A stretch of 64,000 nucleotides of DNA from Apteryx mantelli (taxonomy: Eukaryota; Chordata; Aves; Apterygiformes; Apterygidae), in assembly GCF_036417845.1 (NCBI RefSeq), contig NC_089994.1, positions 17,006,001 to 17,070,000 of the forward strand, read 5' to 3'. Below the pieces are notes generated by a model. It was not told where the DNA came from. It ran no database searches and saw nothing but the letters and a program-made list of their open reading frames with translations. A program made the translations under genes and the position numbers. Every line of letters begins with the position of its first letter. The stretch's first letter is position 1. This document shows positions 14,501 through 29,500 of the stretch, in pieces.

Positions 14501-17500
14501 AAATAATAGATTTTATGGGGCAGTGGGCTTTATTTTGAGAGGCTACAACAGCACTAATACAGCAGACTTCAGAAATTCAACATGGAGAAAATTCTTGAGC
14601 TAGAGATATCCAAGTTCTTTGTTTCCTAAAAATTCCATTCAGATTCAAATTTTAACATGTATATCCTTCCTCTTCAACACATTCTGCTGAGCTGGCCACA
14701 ATAAATGTGACAGCAGAGATTTAAAAATAAAATCAGATTTTATTTAAATCAAATATTTATATATTTGATTATACGTGTTATATATACATACACACACACA
14801 CAAAAATATACATATATTTGATTACATAAAGCAGATATTTGGTTATACATAAACAAAAGCTGCTTGGAATTTCAAATTGTGACTACCTACATTAAGGCAC
14901 AATTCTTGTAGAAAATTTTTTTAATGAGTTGAACTGTACTTTATACCAAACAAGCAGGAAACATGGAAACATTAACTTGTGATGTGGTTTAATGCTTTCT
15001 AAATGTGACTTACTGGAGTAAGCATCTATACTATTCCCAGTCTTTATGATGGAGCAAATGTTGCTATAAGTGCCATCAGTTCCTGCAATGCAGAAAATTT
15101 TCCCCTAAGTTTTGAGAAACCAAGTAGAAGTTTAAAAAGCAGGAAATTGTATTTTCCACTACCAGCCTATGAATAAAACACACGTGGGAGTAGGAGAGAT
15201 CAACTAATACCAGGAATGTGGAGTTGAAGCAGACTTTCAGAGACACGTAGGTGTCATAAAATTCAAATCACTGTTTAAGGATTTTCCCCCTCACCCCCCC
15301 ACCAAAGTAGACAGTCAGGTTTGCAGTCTAACTACTCTTTTTGATATAAAAATTTTCACATTTAGAAAAGCAAAACACAAAGATCCAAAATCTTTAAGGC
15401 GGCTGTTATCTGATGATTGACTAACCTTGTTCCAGCCACTGCTCCATCATTCTTTCCCAGAGGTTCATCCAGCTCTACTCCACACCACTCTCCTTTAGCA
15501 AAGTCCGTTTCTCCCAGGAAACGAACAACTCCAGCTTTTGTTCCTCCAACCTGAAGCAATAAGACACAACAGTTTTTACTGCATTTCCAAATGAATACAA
15601 AATCAAGTGTAAAAATATTCAGTATAATCATAATCGCAAAGCACATTAATGATGTAATCATTTTTTATTTCAAGTTGTATATTCTGCTATCTCTAAATCT
15701 TGTTTTAACACCTTGAACAGGTTTTCACAACAAAATTATTTACAGGACCCCCCCCCCAAAAAAAAAACAACCCCCCCCCCTTTCCTAGCATTTAGTTCTC
15801 TTTGATTTGGCATTCAGGAAAAGTTTGCCATAACTGAAGGTCACAGTTCTCTTAGGTTACTTTATAGGGCTATAAGATTAAAAATATTTTTGCCAAGACT
15901 CAATATAAACAGGGTACTGAATGCAAAAGATTTGAGGTATAGGTACAAATAGACTTCTATCAGCAATTAAGGTTTTCTAAGAACTGCTTATTTCTTATCC
16001 TAATTTTAAGAGAAAAAGTAAAATAAATGGGAGGAGGGGGAAAAAAAAAGTCTTACATATTTTCTCTAAAGGATAATTCAGATAAACCATATAATCCACC
16101 TCTCTTGCATTTGAAAGAATTTATATAAAGTATAATGCATTGCATCTACATCTTTGCAAAGCGCTAACACGTTTGAATTTTCAGGGAGAAAAATCATTTT
16201 CTTGATCTTTTCTTCACACTTTTTGCACTCCTAAATGGAAGGTTAGAAATGATTTGTTTTCAAACTTATTAAATTTTTACAGCCATTGTGATCACATTCC
16301 TCTTGCTCACAATGTCTGCAATGACAGCTCTTCATAACTACCAGGGGAGAGAGGAATTAAACTAAATGAAGAAGCAAAAGGTGTTCAGTGCCACTGACAG
16401 TTGCCAAGAGAGGCCCCAAGCCAGAACTCAGGATTCTCGCAGGGCAGGATGACAATATGTTGTGCCCCATTTGTGTGAAAATCTGTTCAGCCTGCATCTA
16501 GCACTAAGCACTTCTCATGTAGCAAATATTAATCAAAACTACCTCTTCAAGAGGTTACCTGGATTCACCAGGGACATTTGTTTTTTGTGATTTTTTTTTC
16601 TTTTTTCTTTTTTTTCTTTTTTTAACTTGTACTTTATAGCACAATATAGCACACATTATGCAATGAGGAATATGTTTTGTAGCCTTGACAGAAAGCTTAG
16701 ATGCAACCTGCTAACACAAAAACTGTCATTTTTCTTTTTAGGTACTTTAAAGTATATTAGCATTTTATACAACTCTAACATTAGACATTCTATTGGGGGG
16801 GGGGGTTACTTCCCAGGATAACTAGAGAACAACAAGCTTCTTGTACCATAAATTAAGGTGCATGCATACCGTACACTGGATAATTCAAATTAACGCATTT
16901 GAGGAGTGCTCACACAAGGGGTTAACAGTGAGGAATATAGACACGGAGGACATTATCCTGCATGGAAGCACTAAGCGTGCACAAAGTACTGAGACTGCGC
17001 ACAGTAGCTGCCATACTGAATTTGTGCTGTAGCTTCTGGTCAGCAACTCTGCAGAGCAGACAGCTCTGTTAGCAAATCGAGGCTTCAGCTGATGACAAAA
17101 ATTCCTAACCTACAGGCTTAAAACCTCAGAAAAACAGGGAAGAACGATTAACCCTTTTTTGTATTACTCAAATGAGAACAGCCAATAGAGACACTTTCAT
17201 CCATATTTAAAAAGGCAGTCCTGTTTTCCTCTCTCATTAGAGGCAGCCTTCAAACAATTTTTAATCTGCAGACCACCTTTACATCTTGCTTTAGGTGGTT
17301 CTGTAGCAAATTTTTCTTCGTCATGGAATACAAAGACAAAGTTTACAGTTATCATGACTCAGCTTAAAATAGTAACTGGTAGAATGTTTGGTATTTAGTG
17401 TTCTTGGCAGAGAACAGGAACTTCCCCTTTCTTAAAAAATAAACAAGAATACTGCCTTGTGGGAAAGAGGAAAAAAAAAAAGAGGAAAAAAAAGAAACTC

Positions 17501-20500
17501 AACTGAGTTACATGGAATCCAAAGCTCCTCTAGGGTACAGTGGTGAAGAGGGAAAATACAACATCGTTTGTGAACAGTATTTCCTAGGAACAGCTATCCC
17601 TGAAGTCCATGTTGGTCTCCCTCATACATATCCTACTTTTTCTAGATGATAAATATAAAAGTACAAACATCAAAGTAAAATCCAACTGAGCGGTATGAAA
17701 GAAAAATACGTACATGTGCGTGTCTTTATGTGCATGTATACACATACATATCAGTCCATGCCAGGTTTCCCAAGCTGTTTTTATTCACTTTCTAGCTTGG
17801 TTGCTTTTCCTCTGCGCCCCCCTCCCTTCATTTTTTAAAATAAAGGTGGAAGACTTCTTTATGTGAAAAGAAAGACTGGTTAGTTCTATGCACAACTGTT
17901 TACCTACTCAATTTTGTGCTGCTGTCTGCCTGAATAAACAGAGCTAAAAGTCAAAGGAGGCTGTAAAGAAGCCAGGCAGGAAAGCTGGAACAATAGCCTA
18001 GATAAGGAGCATCCCCTCAAAGACAACAGCCAGGTCTGCACTTCCACAGAGGGAGTCCTCAGCTCCCTTAGCAGGACTGCTTGGCTAAGCCAAGGAGGTC
18101 TGCCAGCAAGTCTGGAGGGGGCTTTTGTTGTTTAAACAACATAAGTCAGTTAAAGAAGAAGGGGGGAGGGGGAGAGAGAGAAAGAGAGAGAGAGAAAGAG
18201 AGAGAGAGAAAGAGAGAGAGAGAAAGAGAGAGAGAGAAAGAGAGAGAGAGAAAGAGAGAGAGAGAAAGAGAGAGAGAGAAAGAGAGAGAGAGAAAGAGAG
18301 AGAAAGAAAGAGAGAGAAAGAAACTTTCCATAGAAAGGTAAGTAAGGTGAGCAAGATAAATCTAGTCAAAGCATGTCAGTGAAAAAAGGTTAACTGGATG
18401 TGAAGATTCTCCAAGAGGCAGGAACAACTGTTGCAAACTATTTCCTCCAACTTAAGCTGTAAATAAACCAGAACTGTGATAGGTAATAATTTGTTACATC
18501 AACTCGTGAAGTGATTTTATCATGAAACTAGGCGCTAAGTACCGGCTATCACCACAATGATTGTACTGAGTCAGCAGAGCGATATTGTATTGTGAAATGT
18601 ATGCGCGTGACCTGAAAGGCACCACGTACAACGCAGAGGAAGACCCCAGCTTTCATCCCGACCCCCCCCCAGCAACAGCCGGCGCAACCACAGAAGTTAC
18701 AGGCATATAAGGGGACTGTGAGCGGGGGATTGCGCGCGCCGTTGGTGGAGCAGGAGACTCCCCGGCCGCCCAGCGCTGTTTTGCTTACTTGTGACTTGCT
18801 CAATTATTCTATTAAATTGGAATTTATGCAACCCGGCCCGAGTGGTTGTCAATTCGTCGCGTTTACCCATAACAAGAACTATTGAAGCTCTGGTAAAATG
18901 CAGGTTGGTCTGGGGTGCAGGATATGCACTGCTTTTTGTTTCATACCTTAGCCCTGCTCACTTTCCACATATAGGTAAAAGAACGTGCGGCATTTGTTCT
19001 GAAGAAATCACACTGAAACGACTATCCAGGAGACACAATCTGGAAGAAAAGCTTTGGCAGTGTCCAGTCCCCACTGGACCTGCGACAGCAGTCACAGCGG
19101 ATCTGCACAGGACTACAACCCAAGGCCTGGTGGGAGCGAGCAGATAGAGGAATTCATTCACCAAGAACATATGGGGATGCGCAACATGAGATCCCCAGGA
19201 GAAACAGCAATGTGACTAGTCTTGTAACCATGGTACCAGGCTTATTTTAAAACAAGACGCAATAAAGAATGCCAAAGAATTTTTATTTTCTCCAAACCTA
19301 GTCAAGCTTCCTTGAAGAGCCAGTTATTGAATTTCTGGCCTTCTGCAAATATTGAAAGATGCATCCTTACCAATAACAGTAAAGTGCTCATAACATGGAT
19401 GCAGCTATATATGCAATTTTGCTCAGTTCTAAGCAAAAGCCTTCTAAATCTCCAGTTTTAAAGACAGGGTCAACACTGATCTCTAAAATTTGAATCTACT
19501 GCAGACTTCCAGTCACTCAGAGGTCTGCCTAAAATGGTATATATCTCTCCAGTTGCAATTAAGTAGTCAGCAGGTAACAACACACCTACTTTGAAAGTAT
19601 TTAACAGAATAAACAATCACTTATTCCCTTGACAGGATAATGTGAGGAGCTACTGTACAATATAGTATGATAAGGGCTTATCTATGCATAAAAGTTGTTC
19701 TACATACAGATTTACACATAGTGCTCTAAAGGGAAAAAGAGATTAAGAAGCAATTAAGCCAACACAAAATTTTATATACTAATATGGAAAAAACAAGTGT
19801 ATTTACATGAATCAAGTAATAGAAGCTGCTACAGAATGATAGCAAAATTGTAAAAACTATATAACTAGTTGTATTTGCCTGCAGACCTACTTCCTAGTAG
19901 GGCATGAAAGAATAAAAAAAAAAAGCCCTGTTCAGTTTTTAAAAGCTACATGGGAAAAATAGGGCATCATTACCATGAAGACAGTTTTCCATGACCTTCA
20001 TTCATGCTAAGACAGGTCACTAAATAATAGAGCACAGAAAAGAACTGCCAAGTCTTTTTTTAGTCAGTTATCACACAATATATTCAAGCTGAACGATATA
20101 AAACAATAATATGCCAGAGTATCTAAGTTAGGCTATTGGGCATTGTGAGGTATGGAAATTTATTTGGAATTTGGCTAGTGTTATGTCAATCACATGGGAA
20201 AAGTGATTAAACTCCATTTATCAAATTCTAACTAAGCTTACCTGAACCTACTGCAATGTAAAATAAAGTAATAAAACAGGTTTGTAAACCCGAAACAATC
20301 ACACTTCAAACACTTCTTGATGAAAGCACAGCGGTATGAGTAAGTCAAGCTGCGTGAGAACCTCTGGAGAGCTGCATTTCCAAAGATAAGCAGAAGTAGG
20401 AAACAAACACAAAAAAAAGTGCAATCCAGAAAAAAAGAGATTGTCTAAAAAGTCAGACTGCTGTTTAAACAATGTTCATCAAAAAACACAAATCTGAAAA

Positions 20501-23500
20501 ATCCACTGTCTGAAACTCGGTCAGTAAAACAGTATCACTTACTCGGACACAGGTGGCACAAAGAACTGACCACTTTCCTTGCTGCGATCGTCCTTTTCAA
20601 CCTTCACTAGAGGAGTCAGAAGAGCAGAGTTCAAAGTGAAGAACAATTGCTCTGTTTTCTCTTTTGCCTCATCACTGTAATTTATGGCGCGCTTTGAAAA
20701 GCATCGCTTGGATGTTTCTATGCTTGTGACACAGACCGGGAGTCTCCAGAACCACTCGAACTATGGCACCCATAACATGCAGCACTTGGGGGTGGGGGGG
20801 CGGGAAGAGAAGCACCCGGAGAAAATACAAACAAAAACCACCTTTGAAAATAACTGGGATCTACTAATCAGAATTGTCCTTTTCTTGTTTCTCAATACTT
20901 AATAAGCCATTTCCAGTTAGCAAAAACAGTTGTATTTAATTGATTCTTTCACTCATTCAAGGCCAGAAGGAACCATCAGTTCTGGGTCTCCTGTATCTGA
21001 CAGGACATTACAATTCACCCAGTTATATCCCTATTGGACCCAGTAACTGTACTGAGCTCAGAGGTCTCTCTCTCTGTTTTTAGATCAGAGCTGATATCCA
21101 TCAGAAAGTAAGCTTCCATTGGCAGCTTGTTTTCATAGTTAATCATCCCATTGTTATAAACACATTTAAGCTTCAAATAAAACAAATTTGACTTTGGCTT
21201 CTAGCCACAGACTCTGATTATGCTTTTATTCAGAAGATTACAGAGCTCTTCAGCAACTGGTATTTAGCATGTAGGAAAGTACGTACATGTTTTAAGTAAG
21301 TCACCCTTTAATCTTCACCTTCATAAATAAAGCGGATTGAGTTCAAGTGTTTCATTGCAAGATATTTCCTTCAGCTTGAGTCATTTTATCCAGTGTTTCC
21401 AATGTGCTTTTCAAAAAACAAAGGTTGTAACTATATGCAGTATTTGAGTACTGACCAAAAAGGTGCTGCGTACAAATGTAAAACACCCCTCCCTGCTCCT
21501 CTCAGCAATTCCTGTGTAGAGACACACGTGTCACCGTCCTTTTGCCACAGCAGCAAACCATGAACTCCTATTCAGTACCTTTGACTCCTGGATCTTTTTC
21601 AGACATTACTCTCTCCAGGAGACAGCTATCCAATTTATAAGCCCAAGAATAAGAGCATAAACCGCATGACAAACTCTGCAACTGAATACAACCAAACATA
21701 CTCTGGTTTAAACAGCTTGGCCTACTAGGGATGAAAGGAGAGGTTCTCACGGGCTGCCCTTCGCCTGCTGCTATTTACCATTCTCACCATGCGGAGACTT
21801 CCTCAGAAATAACTTTTACTTCCAGAGCATCGATCAGAGTGCTGAATAGTATTACTACTAGATTAGTTCACAGAAAAACCACGCTTGTGACCCATATCCA
21901 GTAGAACCCAGACTCGAGAGGGGGGGGGGGAAGAGAGCAGGGGGAAGAAGGGGAGTGCCATCAACTGCCCAGTTCCTAAATACATTAATAGAAGTAAAGC
22001 ACAATGCTAATTTTGAAGTTATACTGTCATACAGTATCCAAAATTATTAAAAAAGACCAAGCATCTTCTGAGTTTCCTTCATTAATTAATATCTTCAAGG
22101 GAAGAAGTAAAATTTAAGAACCATCTGCTTTAATAACACTATCATGTTTCAGTCTGTCAACATCTGGTTCCCCTGTCAGCTTTTGCCTTTCTTTTTATAG
22201 ATATTAGACAAGCTAGCTTCTGCTTTTCCAGGTCATCCCATTTCCTTTTAGGAGTATCTGCATAACATTAGCACTCTTCCAGTCATGCCCTGATCAAGCG
22301 TTCAGACTATCTACTAAACTTAAAACCTGTCTCCGTAATTTAGATTTTTCAAACCAGCAGCTTTGTGAACAGCAGGATTGATGATGTCGGTTTTCCTCTG
22401 GCACTGGATATTACAGTTGAGTGACTTTGCTATTGAAAAATGCAACAGTGTCCACAGCTATTTCCACTGATGAGAACAGTATTTAGACAAGATCTTGATC
22501 ATGTGGATTCTCTGGTGTGCAGAAGTCTGCAAAGTCACACCGCACCCTCTCCAAAACATGTGGTATAGATTCTCTGCCTTCTATTTGGCTACCTATTTTT
22601 AAGAAACTTTTTAAAACTTCTCTTTAAACCACTACTTCTCTGTTAAATTTGGTTGGCTAACAAGTTCAAAAGCAAGGTTGAAGCAGGCAAAAAAGATAAT
22701 GTGGAATAGCAGACTTATAGGTACAATGTTATTACACAACTCTACTTCCAGAAAAAAACAAATTCGTAATTAAAAATAATCTGTTATTGAGGTTCCTCCA
22801 CATGTGAAATAACATAGAAATAATTCGAATGTCAGAAACTTAAGACCCTCAATTCATTTGTCACAAAGGAAAGTATATGAAGAACTCTAACAGCAATTCC
22901 ATACTGCAAACACCACACGTGAATCTGCTACCACTAAAAAGCAAAGGTGAAGACTAAAATAAGTAAATAAGTTGTTCTTTTGTCCATCCTGTGTCAAAAC
23001 GAGCAAGTACAGCATGTTCCTGGACTTCACGCCCCTCAGGAAGGCGGGGGTAAGGTAGGGAATCCATGCACATACAAAATAAAAATTCAAACTTGCATGG
23101 ACAAACTATTAACAAAGGGTGTGAAAAATCAACTATTATTGCCATAAAATTACATGTGAGTTACTGTGATGTAAAGACAAACAAGGAGTTGCCAAAACAA
23201 AATGACTCACAGTTACACACAACCAACACCTTCCTGCAATGATAAGATAAATTTAACATCTTATCTATCTCTGAACAAGTAAGCACAGAAAATTTGTCCT
23301 GAAAAATGTTAAAAATATAACACTAAAAAAGCTGCAGTTTGCACAAAGAAAATCACCAAGATCCGCAAATTATGGACAAAGTCTTTGGATACTCTCTAGA
23401 GTGTCCTTCAGATATATTTTTATATGTATTTTGCATGCTGTGGCAACCACTTCACAGTTAATTTACATCACACTCTACAATATCTAAAATGCTATGTCTA

Positions 23501-26500
23501 AATATACATAATATAAGAATCACTTCTACCCTTGAGTTAACATGACAAAGCCATCAAAACACCTTACAGTCAACTCAGCTTAAGGATGAAGCAAAAGTAT
23601 GATTGAGCAGTTAAGCCTAGTGATACATTTGCAATTACAACAAATGAGGCTCAGGAGGGGTCAGCCAGGGTAGAGCGCACAACCACCACAGGTGCTCAAC
23701 TTCCACAGCTTTCTTTCTTTTCTATTCCTCATGCGCATTGTGGCAAGACACCTTTGCACTGCTGTACGTGTAACAAGGCCTATGAATTTTTGCTTTTCAA
23801 CAGTTAAATACTAACCATTTCGATTTTTAAGGGAATAAAAACTCAGAGGTGTATTTTCTATTTGGACTGTTACAGAAGCTAGAAAATGGAAAGTCTACAA
23901 TAAAAATGCCACATTGACAATGCAGGATTATTTCTAAAGGGAGAAACTTCTCTTTACACGTGAAATACTTTTTCCCTTGTTGCTGTTAAGAGTCCTGGAA
24001 TTTAATCAGTTCACAGCCTTACGTCAGGTTCACTTGAAGATAGGTTACACGGGTGGAAACAAATCCGACAATAATCTCCTATCAGTCTCTGCCTATTAGA
24101 TCACTAAAGAACCCAGTAAGGAACTCACTTGCAAGAAATAACTTAGAGTGAGCAGTATAAAACAGACACAGTGAGAGGAAATTGAATATTACTCATACAT
24201 AGAGAATAACTTTGTAGAAAGGCCACATCAGCAGATGCCTGTACATCTAGTTTGTAGTGTTTTGTGAACATATGGATGGAGGCCCAAGCTACAGCTTTAC
24301 AGCTCAGCTCCAGCAGCACCAGATTTGGCAGACCATAATGAAGCCGTAACTGGTTGAGAGAATGAAAGCACTTTAATCCCTTGAGAAGGTTAAGGCCCCT
24401 TAGGCTGATAAGATTTTTTTTTTCTTCTGTTTTTGAATGTAGCATCTGGTGCCTCCAGGAAGAAGCCTAAGATACTCTCAGAACAGCTTCAACCCTTGGT
24501 AGGTGCAATGTTTGTCACTGAAAGCAGGCTTCCCCCTTTTATTTCAACATGATACCCTAATGGTAAAAATAAAACAAAACAAAACAACACTTTATATTGG
24601 GCTCTGGAGAACTCATGAGTGGTTGCAATGCCAGGGCAAACAATTTCTCTGGCTGCAACTCAAACAAACAGGAAATAGGAACTGGTTTAGCCTGAAAGAA
24701 ATTTGTTTCTTAGCTTAGTTTTCAGCCAGACCAGTTCTTCCCCAATCTGATTTACTACATGGCCACAGCAACACTTCCACTGGCACGTGAAGGGAGAAGA
24801 AGGAAGAGGAGAGGATGGGATCAGTTTTTTCATGAAAATTTTTATTTATACTAGCTTTAAAAAGGTCAGCAAAATGCAGTCTCATTTTCAGTCAGCAAGT
24901 CAGCTAGAGTTCTGTTAAAGACCTTGCGCTCTTTATCATTAACCCAGTAAAAGAAGCGAAGGAAGCACCCAGGGAAGGAAGAGCATATTTCCCTATTAGC
25001 ATTTCCTACTTCACAGCAGTTCCCAAACATGAGACCAGGCTGCCCCGAGTTAATGTTCTCTCTCTGCATATACCAACTAAATCATATCCAGATTCTGCAA
25101 CATACTTTAGATGTTAAGAATGGAAATTATGATTAAGTCAGAGCTATCTGAACTACCCTTTGCATTAATCATTTTTCCTTTGCTTTGGCTATTTTTTCAG
25201 TAGAAGCTGTACATCAGTGGAACAAGTATGAAAAGATGACTAATGAATTACATATCAAATACTATCATTCTTTTAAATATGTAACTTATCTTCCTATCAT
25301 TTTTCAACATTTATACATACTAGTATGAAGTTTCTCCAAATACTTGTTACTGAAAGGAAAATTACTGCTCAGCTTTAGGTCAACAAGGCAATTAAGTACA
25401 GGACTCGCTGAATTTGGCTTAAATAAACCAGGATCTAAGGAAGCCAGACTTCTTATCAGAGATTTCCCAGACAGCAGAGGGCTTGCCTGCCATTTTAACT
25501 TAATTGCCTTTGAGGAGAAGTAAACTACAGAAATCTAAGGGACCTCTCCTCCTGCCCTGGACCATCCATTTTGGGGCACGATACATCAGTTTGTGTATTT
25601 ACTTCACTTTTAGTTTGATTTGCTTTTCATTTGTTTTGATTCCTCCAGAAACTCAAGGAAGAAAAGCTCTACGAAAACAGGGCTACTTAAATTTCTCCAT
25701 CACTACTATACTTCCCTTCCTGACACTAGTGTCTGCAAGCAACTATTTTTCTAGTGCTTTCATCTCAATTTAATGACCCGGAATCTGTCATCATCAAATA
25801 AATAAATGAAAAAAATGTGGCCAATTGTTGCAGCAAAACTGCTGCGGATACTTTTCTGCAAACATCCACAGGAATACAACTCCGTGGACACACCCCATAC
25901 CCTGAAGCACTGTCTGCCTGTTTTGTTATTAATGAAACTTTATATGCAGGGTCTCTTGGAAAAAGATTTTTTTATGCCCACTGAAAAAACAAACCTAAAT
26001 TCCAACGCAAATCTTTGCCGCTTTTGCATCTTTTCATCTCTGCTTTTATTGCATTGTTCAGCATGACCTTAACATGAGATCCTCTAAGCAGGCTTGCATT
26101 GCAGGAGTATATAGGTGACAACCTCACAGCTCTACCTGGTTCTTGAAACGGCATTTCTCTGACTAGCGCTGTATCTGAAGTGTCTGAAACACTTAGCTGG
26201 CATGCCATCGCTATTTTTCTTAATGGTATCTGAAATAAGAAAAGATGATTTAGGGCTCCTTTCTTTGAGTCCAAATAAATCAGAAACTGATATTTACATC
26301 GGAAACCTCTTTTATTACTACATATATATATATTTTCAAAGACAAAGCAGTTTCCCCATAGAAGTTTTGGGGAACACCACCCATGACACCATGCTGCATT
26401 AGGTAATTCTAACTGAGTGCACAATAGACTGGTGAAACAATAGAGATCAAAAGAATACGGAAATAAGCTTAAGATGTTTTCTAACCATACGGAACAATGC

Positions 26501-29500
26501 AGACTATGGACTACGTACATAGGTGATTAAAGCAATCATCTCTCCAAGAGTTCTTTGCACATACAGCCTTTAATCAAATTGCCTCATCCCAACACCACTG
26601 GCTATAAGCACTTGATGCAGTAGTTTACTGTGACAGACTGCAGAAGCAAGTATGAAGAGTTCACAATTTCTTAGAAGTGGAATTAATGTTGTGATGCAGA
26701 ACCTTTCATATAGAGGAACAGTAGTAACATTTCAGTAGGAACTGAAGAATATTCCAATAAAGCCTAGCTGATGGGAAATGCCAATTTGTTAAGCCTGAAA
26801 TGATTTGAACCCAACATTTCAGGTTCAATGTAAATTTGACAAAAGTTTGTTATCTAATGCAGAAATGAGCTGAGATGAGATGTGAATTGCTAGCTGCATT
26901 TCTCTGGCCTTTAAACATTTGTCAAAATGGCTTCTTGTTTCTTGACAGCCCAGGGAAGGGGGGGGGGGGGGGGAAGAAGCGGTAAGAGCTTGTTTTCCCC
27001 TTTTTTGTTGAAGATATCATCCAAAACCAATCAGTTGCCAACAAGAAGTCTGAACAGGTCAATTTAAGATGACTCATATTAAATGCATTTTAAAAATCAA
27101 ATGAAAGTTAGAGGAAAAATATTAACATATTGAAAAGCAGTAACACTCTACACCTAAAGATTACATAGAAAGATCAAAGTTGAGCCACATCTGAAGTCCA
27201 TTCTAGAATGTAATCTTAACTGATGAGCTGCATCTTACCTATCTATGAATTTGCCCTTGAGGACATATTTTTCCAGTGAAGCATTTTAATAAGACTCCCA
27301 AATGAGCAGTTGCCTATCATGAATTCATTGTTCTAGTGAACTGCAATTCTACACTGCTGGAGGCTCACCATTTCCAAGATGCAATTCTGAGCAGTTGCTC
27401 TTCCCAGATATCCCTAATCATCTTCAGTATGGCATTGCTATTACCAAGAACCTTCATTAAGTATTCAACAGCAGTCAGTCCAAGTTGCAAGAACTGATAA
27501 ATTTGTACAGTATTTAGGCATTAGAGATTTGCAAAGGCATGGCTGGACTGGAGGGCATCTCGGGGCTAGGATGCTACACTCTCACTTGGAGGTGAAATCC
27601 TGGGCTGAGCTGGGAAGTACAAATTCCATCAACCCTCTCATCCTCTTGTGTAACGTACTGCTGAAGAGTTACTGCTGTCTGCATGAATAGAAAACAAATG
27701 ACATCCCAGGGAGCGGTCCAGAGGCATTTGTATCATTGATGGAGACTGGATGGCTAGGCAAGCTACAGTAAACGACAGGTCTTCCATAACAACTGGTGCT
27801 AGCTGTAGGCTCTGCAAACAATGACAGTTCAATTCTACAGTCCATAGCGCTGGACATGAATTCAATGAAGGAAAGAAATAATAGATCTATTCAGCCAAAT
27901 TCACCAGTATTTGCACTAACCTGGAGATTTAAAATACTTAAATGTGAATTATTATTAGACATGATATCTGCTGGGAAGAGTCTGAGATCTATTAGAAAAA
28001 ATTAGTATGGAAAACAAAATTTCATTTTTCTTAATACCAGATTTTGAGTATCTACTAAAAACAAAAAAGGGTTAAAGACAGCAGACAAGAATCCTGAGCA
28101 TTTAACATCTGCATTTTTGTGCATACACTTGCTTACACTGGTGTATAAATTAGATATGCATCACTGTCATGCTGTACCAGGAATTGCCCCAAAACCTCAA
28201 ATCACAGTTTGATATTTCAACAGGAAAACTTAAGGCAAAGAGCAGAAGTAGGGAGGATGAAGTAACACTAAATTTAATCTATTCTGCATAACAGAATTCG
28301 GGACCTGCTACCACCTTACTATTATCAAATCATGACATCTAGGATATGCTTCTCTTGTAATTTGCACTAATGTGATACAGCAAAGTTAGAGTGATGCCTT
28401 CACATATATCATAGAACTTTCCCTCACAAAAAGGACATTGCAAAGATCCTTGAGAAAAAAGCAAACAAGTGGTTAAAAAAAAAAAAAAGACATAGCTGAT
28501 TATGAGAAGACAGGGCTCAAGTCCACTGTAAGAAATAGCTAGGGATAAATACTAAACCTTCATTCCCACTGGCACTCCACATCTCAGCTCAACTCCATCA
28601 ATGATCTGAACCCTGCCCTCACTTTACCTTAGTCTCCTTCACACCTCCTTCACTTTGGCCCTATGTTTTGAGCTCTCTTTACAAAGAGGAGCAAACGGTC
28701 AAATTCTTCCTTAAGAAAAATTAAAAAATAAAATTAAAATATCAAGCTACCTTCACTGCAGAATCATTAGTTTGTGGGTCAGTACAACACAAACAATATC
28801 TAAGAAGTTTTCTACACAAGGTTCTGATGTTATCCACAGAAATACTTAATTCCTGTCCTTGTTTTAACCTAATGGAAATTTTGGCAGTTATATTGCGGGG
28901 GGGGAGGGAGAGAGAGATTGTATCAAAATTACACTAAACCAGTTCTTCAGTTTAATTATGACACATGCAAGTAATTCAAGCCTAAAATCTATTAAAGTGA
29001 TTGTAGATCTGGGGGGCATACAAATATTATTCTGGTTTTATTTAAAGACTACAACTTAAATGATGAACCTCCAGCTTTCTAGTGCCTCTTCTAGCAAAGG
29101 ATGGTTGTTTGAGCAGTTTCCCACTTTTCCTAGCAGACATATGTCAAATCAGTTATCAAAAAATGACCCATGCTCTATTATAGTGGTCTAAAAGGTAAGC
29201 AACACAGATTTAAAAAGTGTTTAAAGTAACAGAACTTCCTTTTAAAAGAGTGAAAGTGATACATCAACAGAAGCATTTGTGGTTCTGAATTTATGAAGGG
29301 CAGCCAAGTAACATGGCACATCACCAGCAGAACACGTAATTCTTGGATGATCACTGGCATTATGAGACTACTTCTGTTGCTGCCTGTCACTACTCAGGGG
29401 AGCCATCAATTATTCAACTGTTAGCTTTGTAAAGACTTTTCTGCCTGAACAGCTCAGCTTCTACTTAGCATGACCATAGCTCTTAAAGTTATGGAAAGAT

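Noticed and set aside
18081..18382. Overlapping open frames of alternating Arg/Glu or Ser/Leu
   Set aside because: Translation of the 14-bp purine minisatellite in all frames; not a gene.
18791..19147. 118-codon plus-strand frame beginning inside the solo LTR
   Set aside because: Starts with a non-ATG codon within the LTR and runs into host intron; no retroviral or other domain is recognisable.
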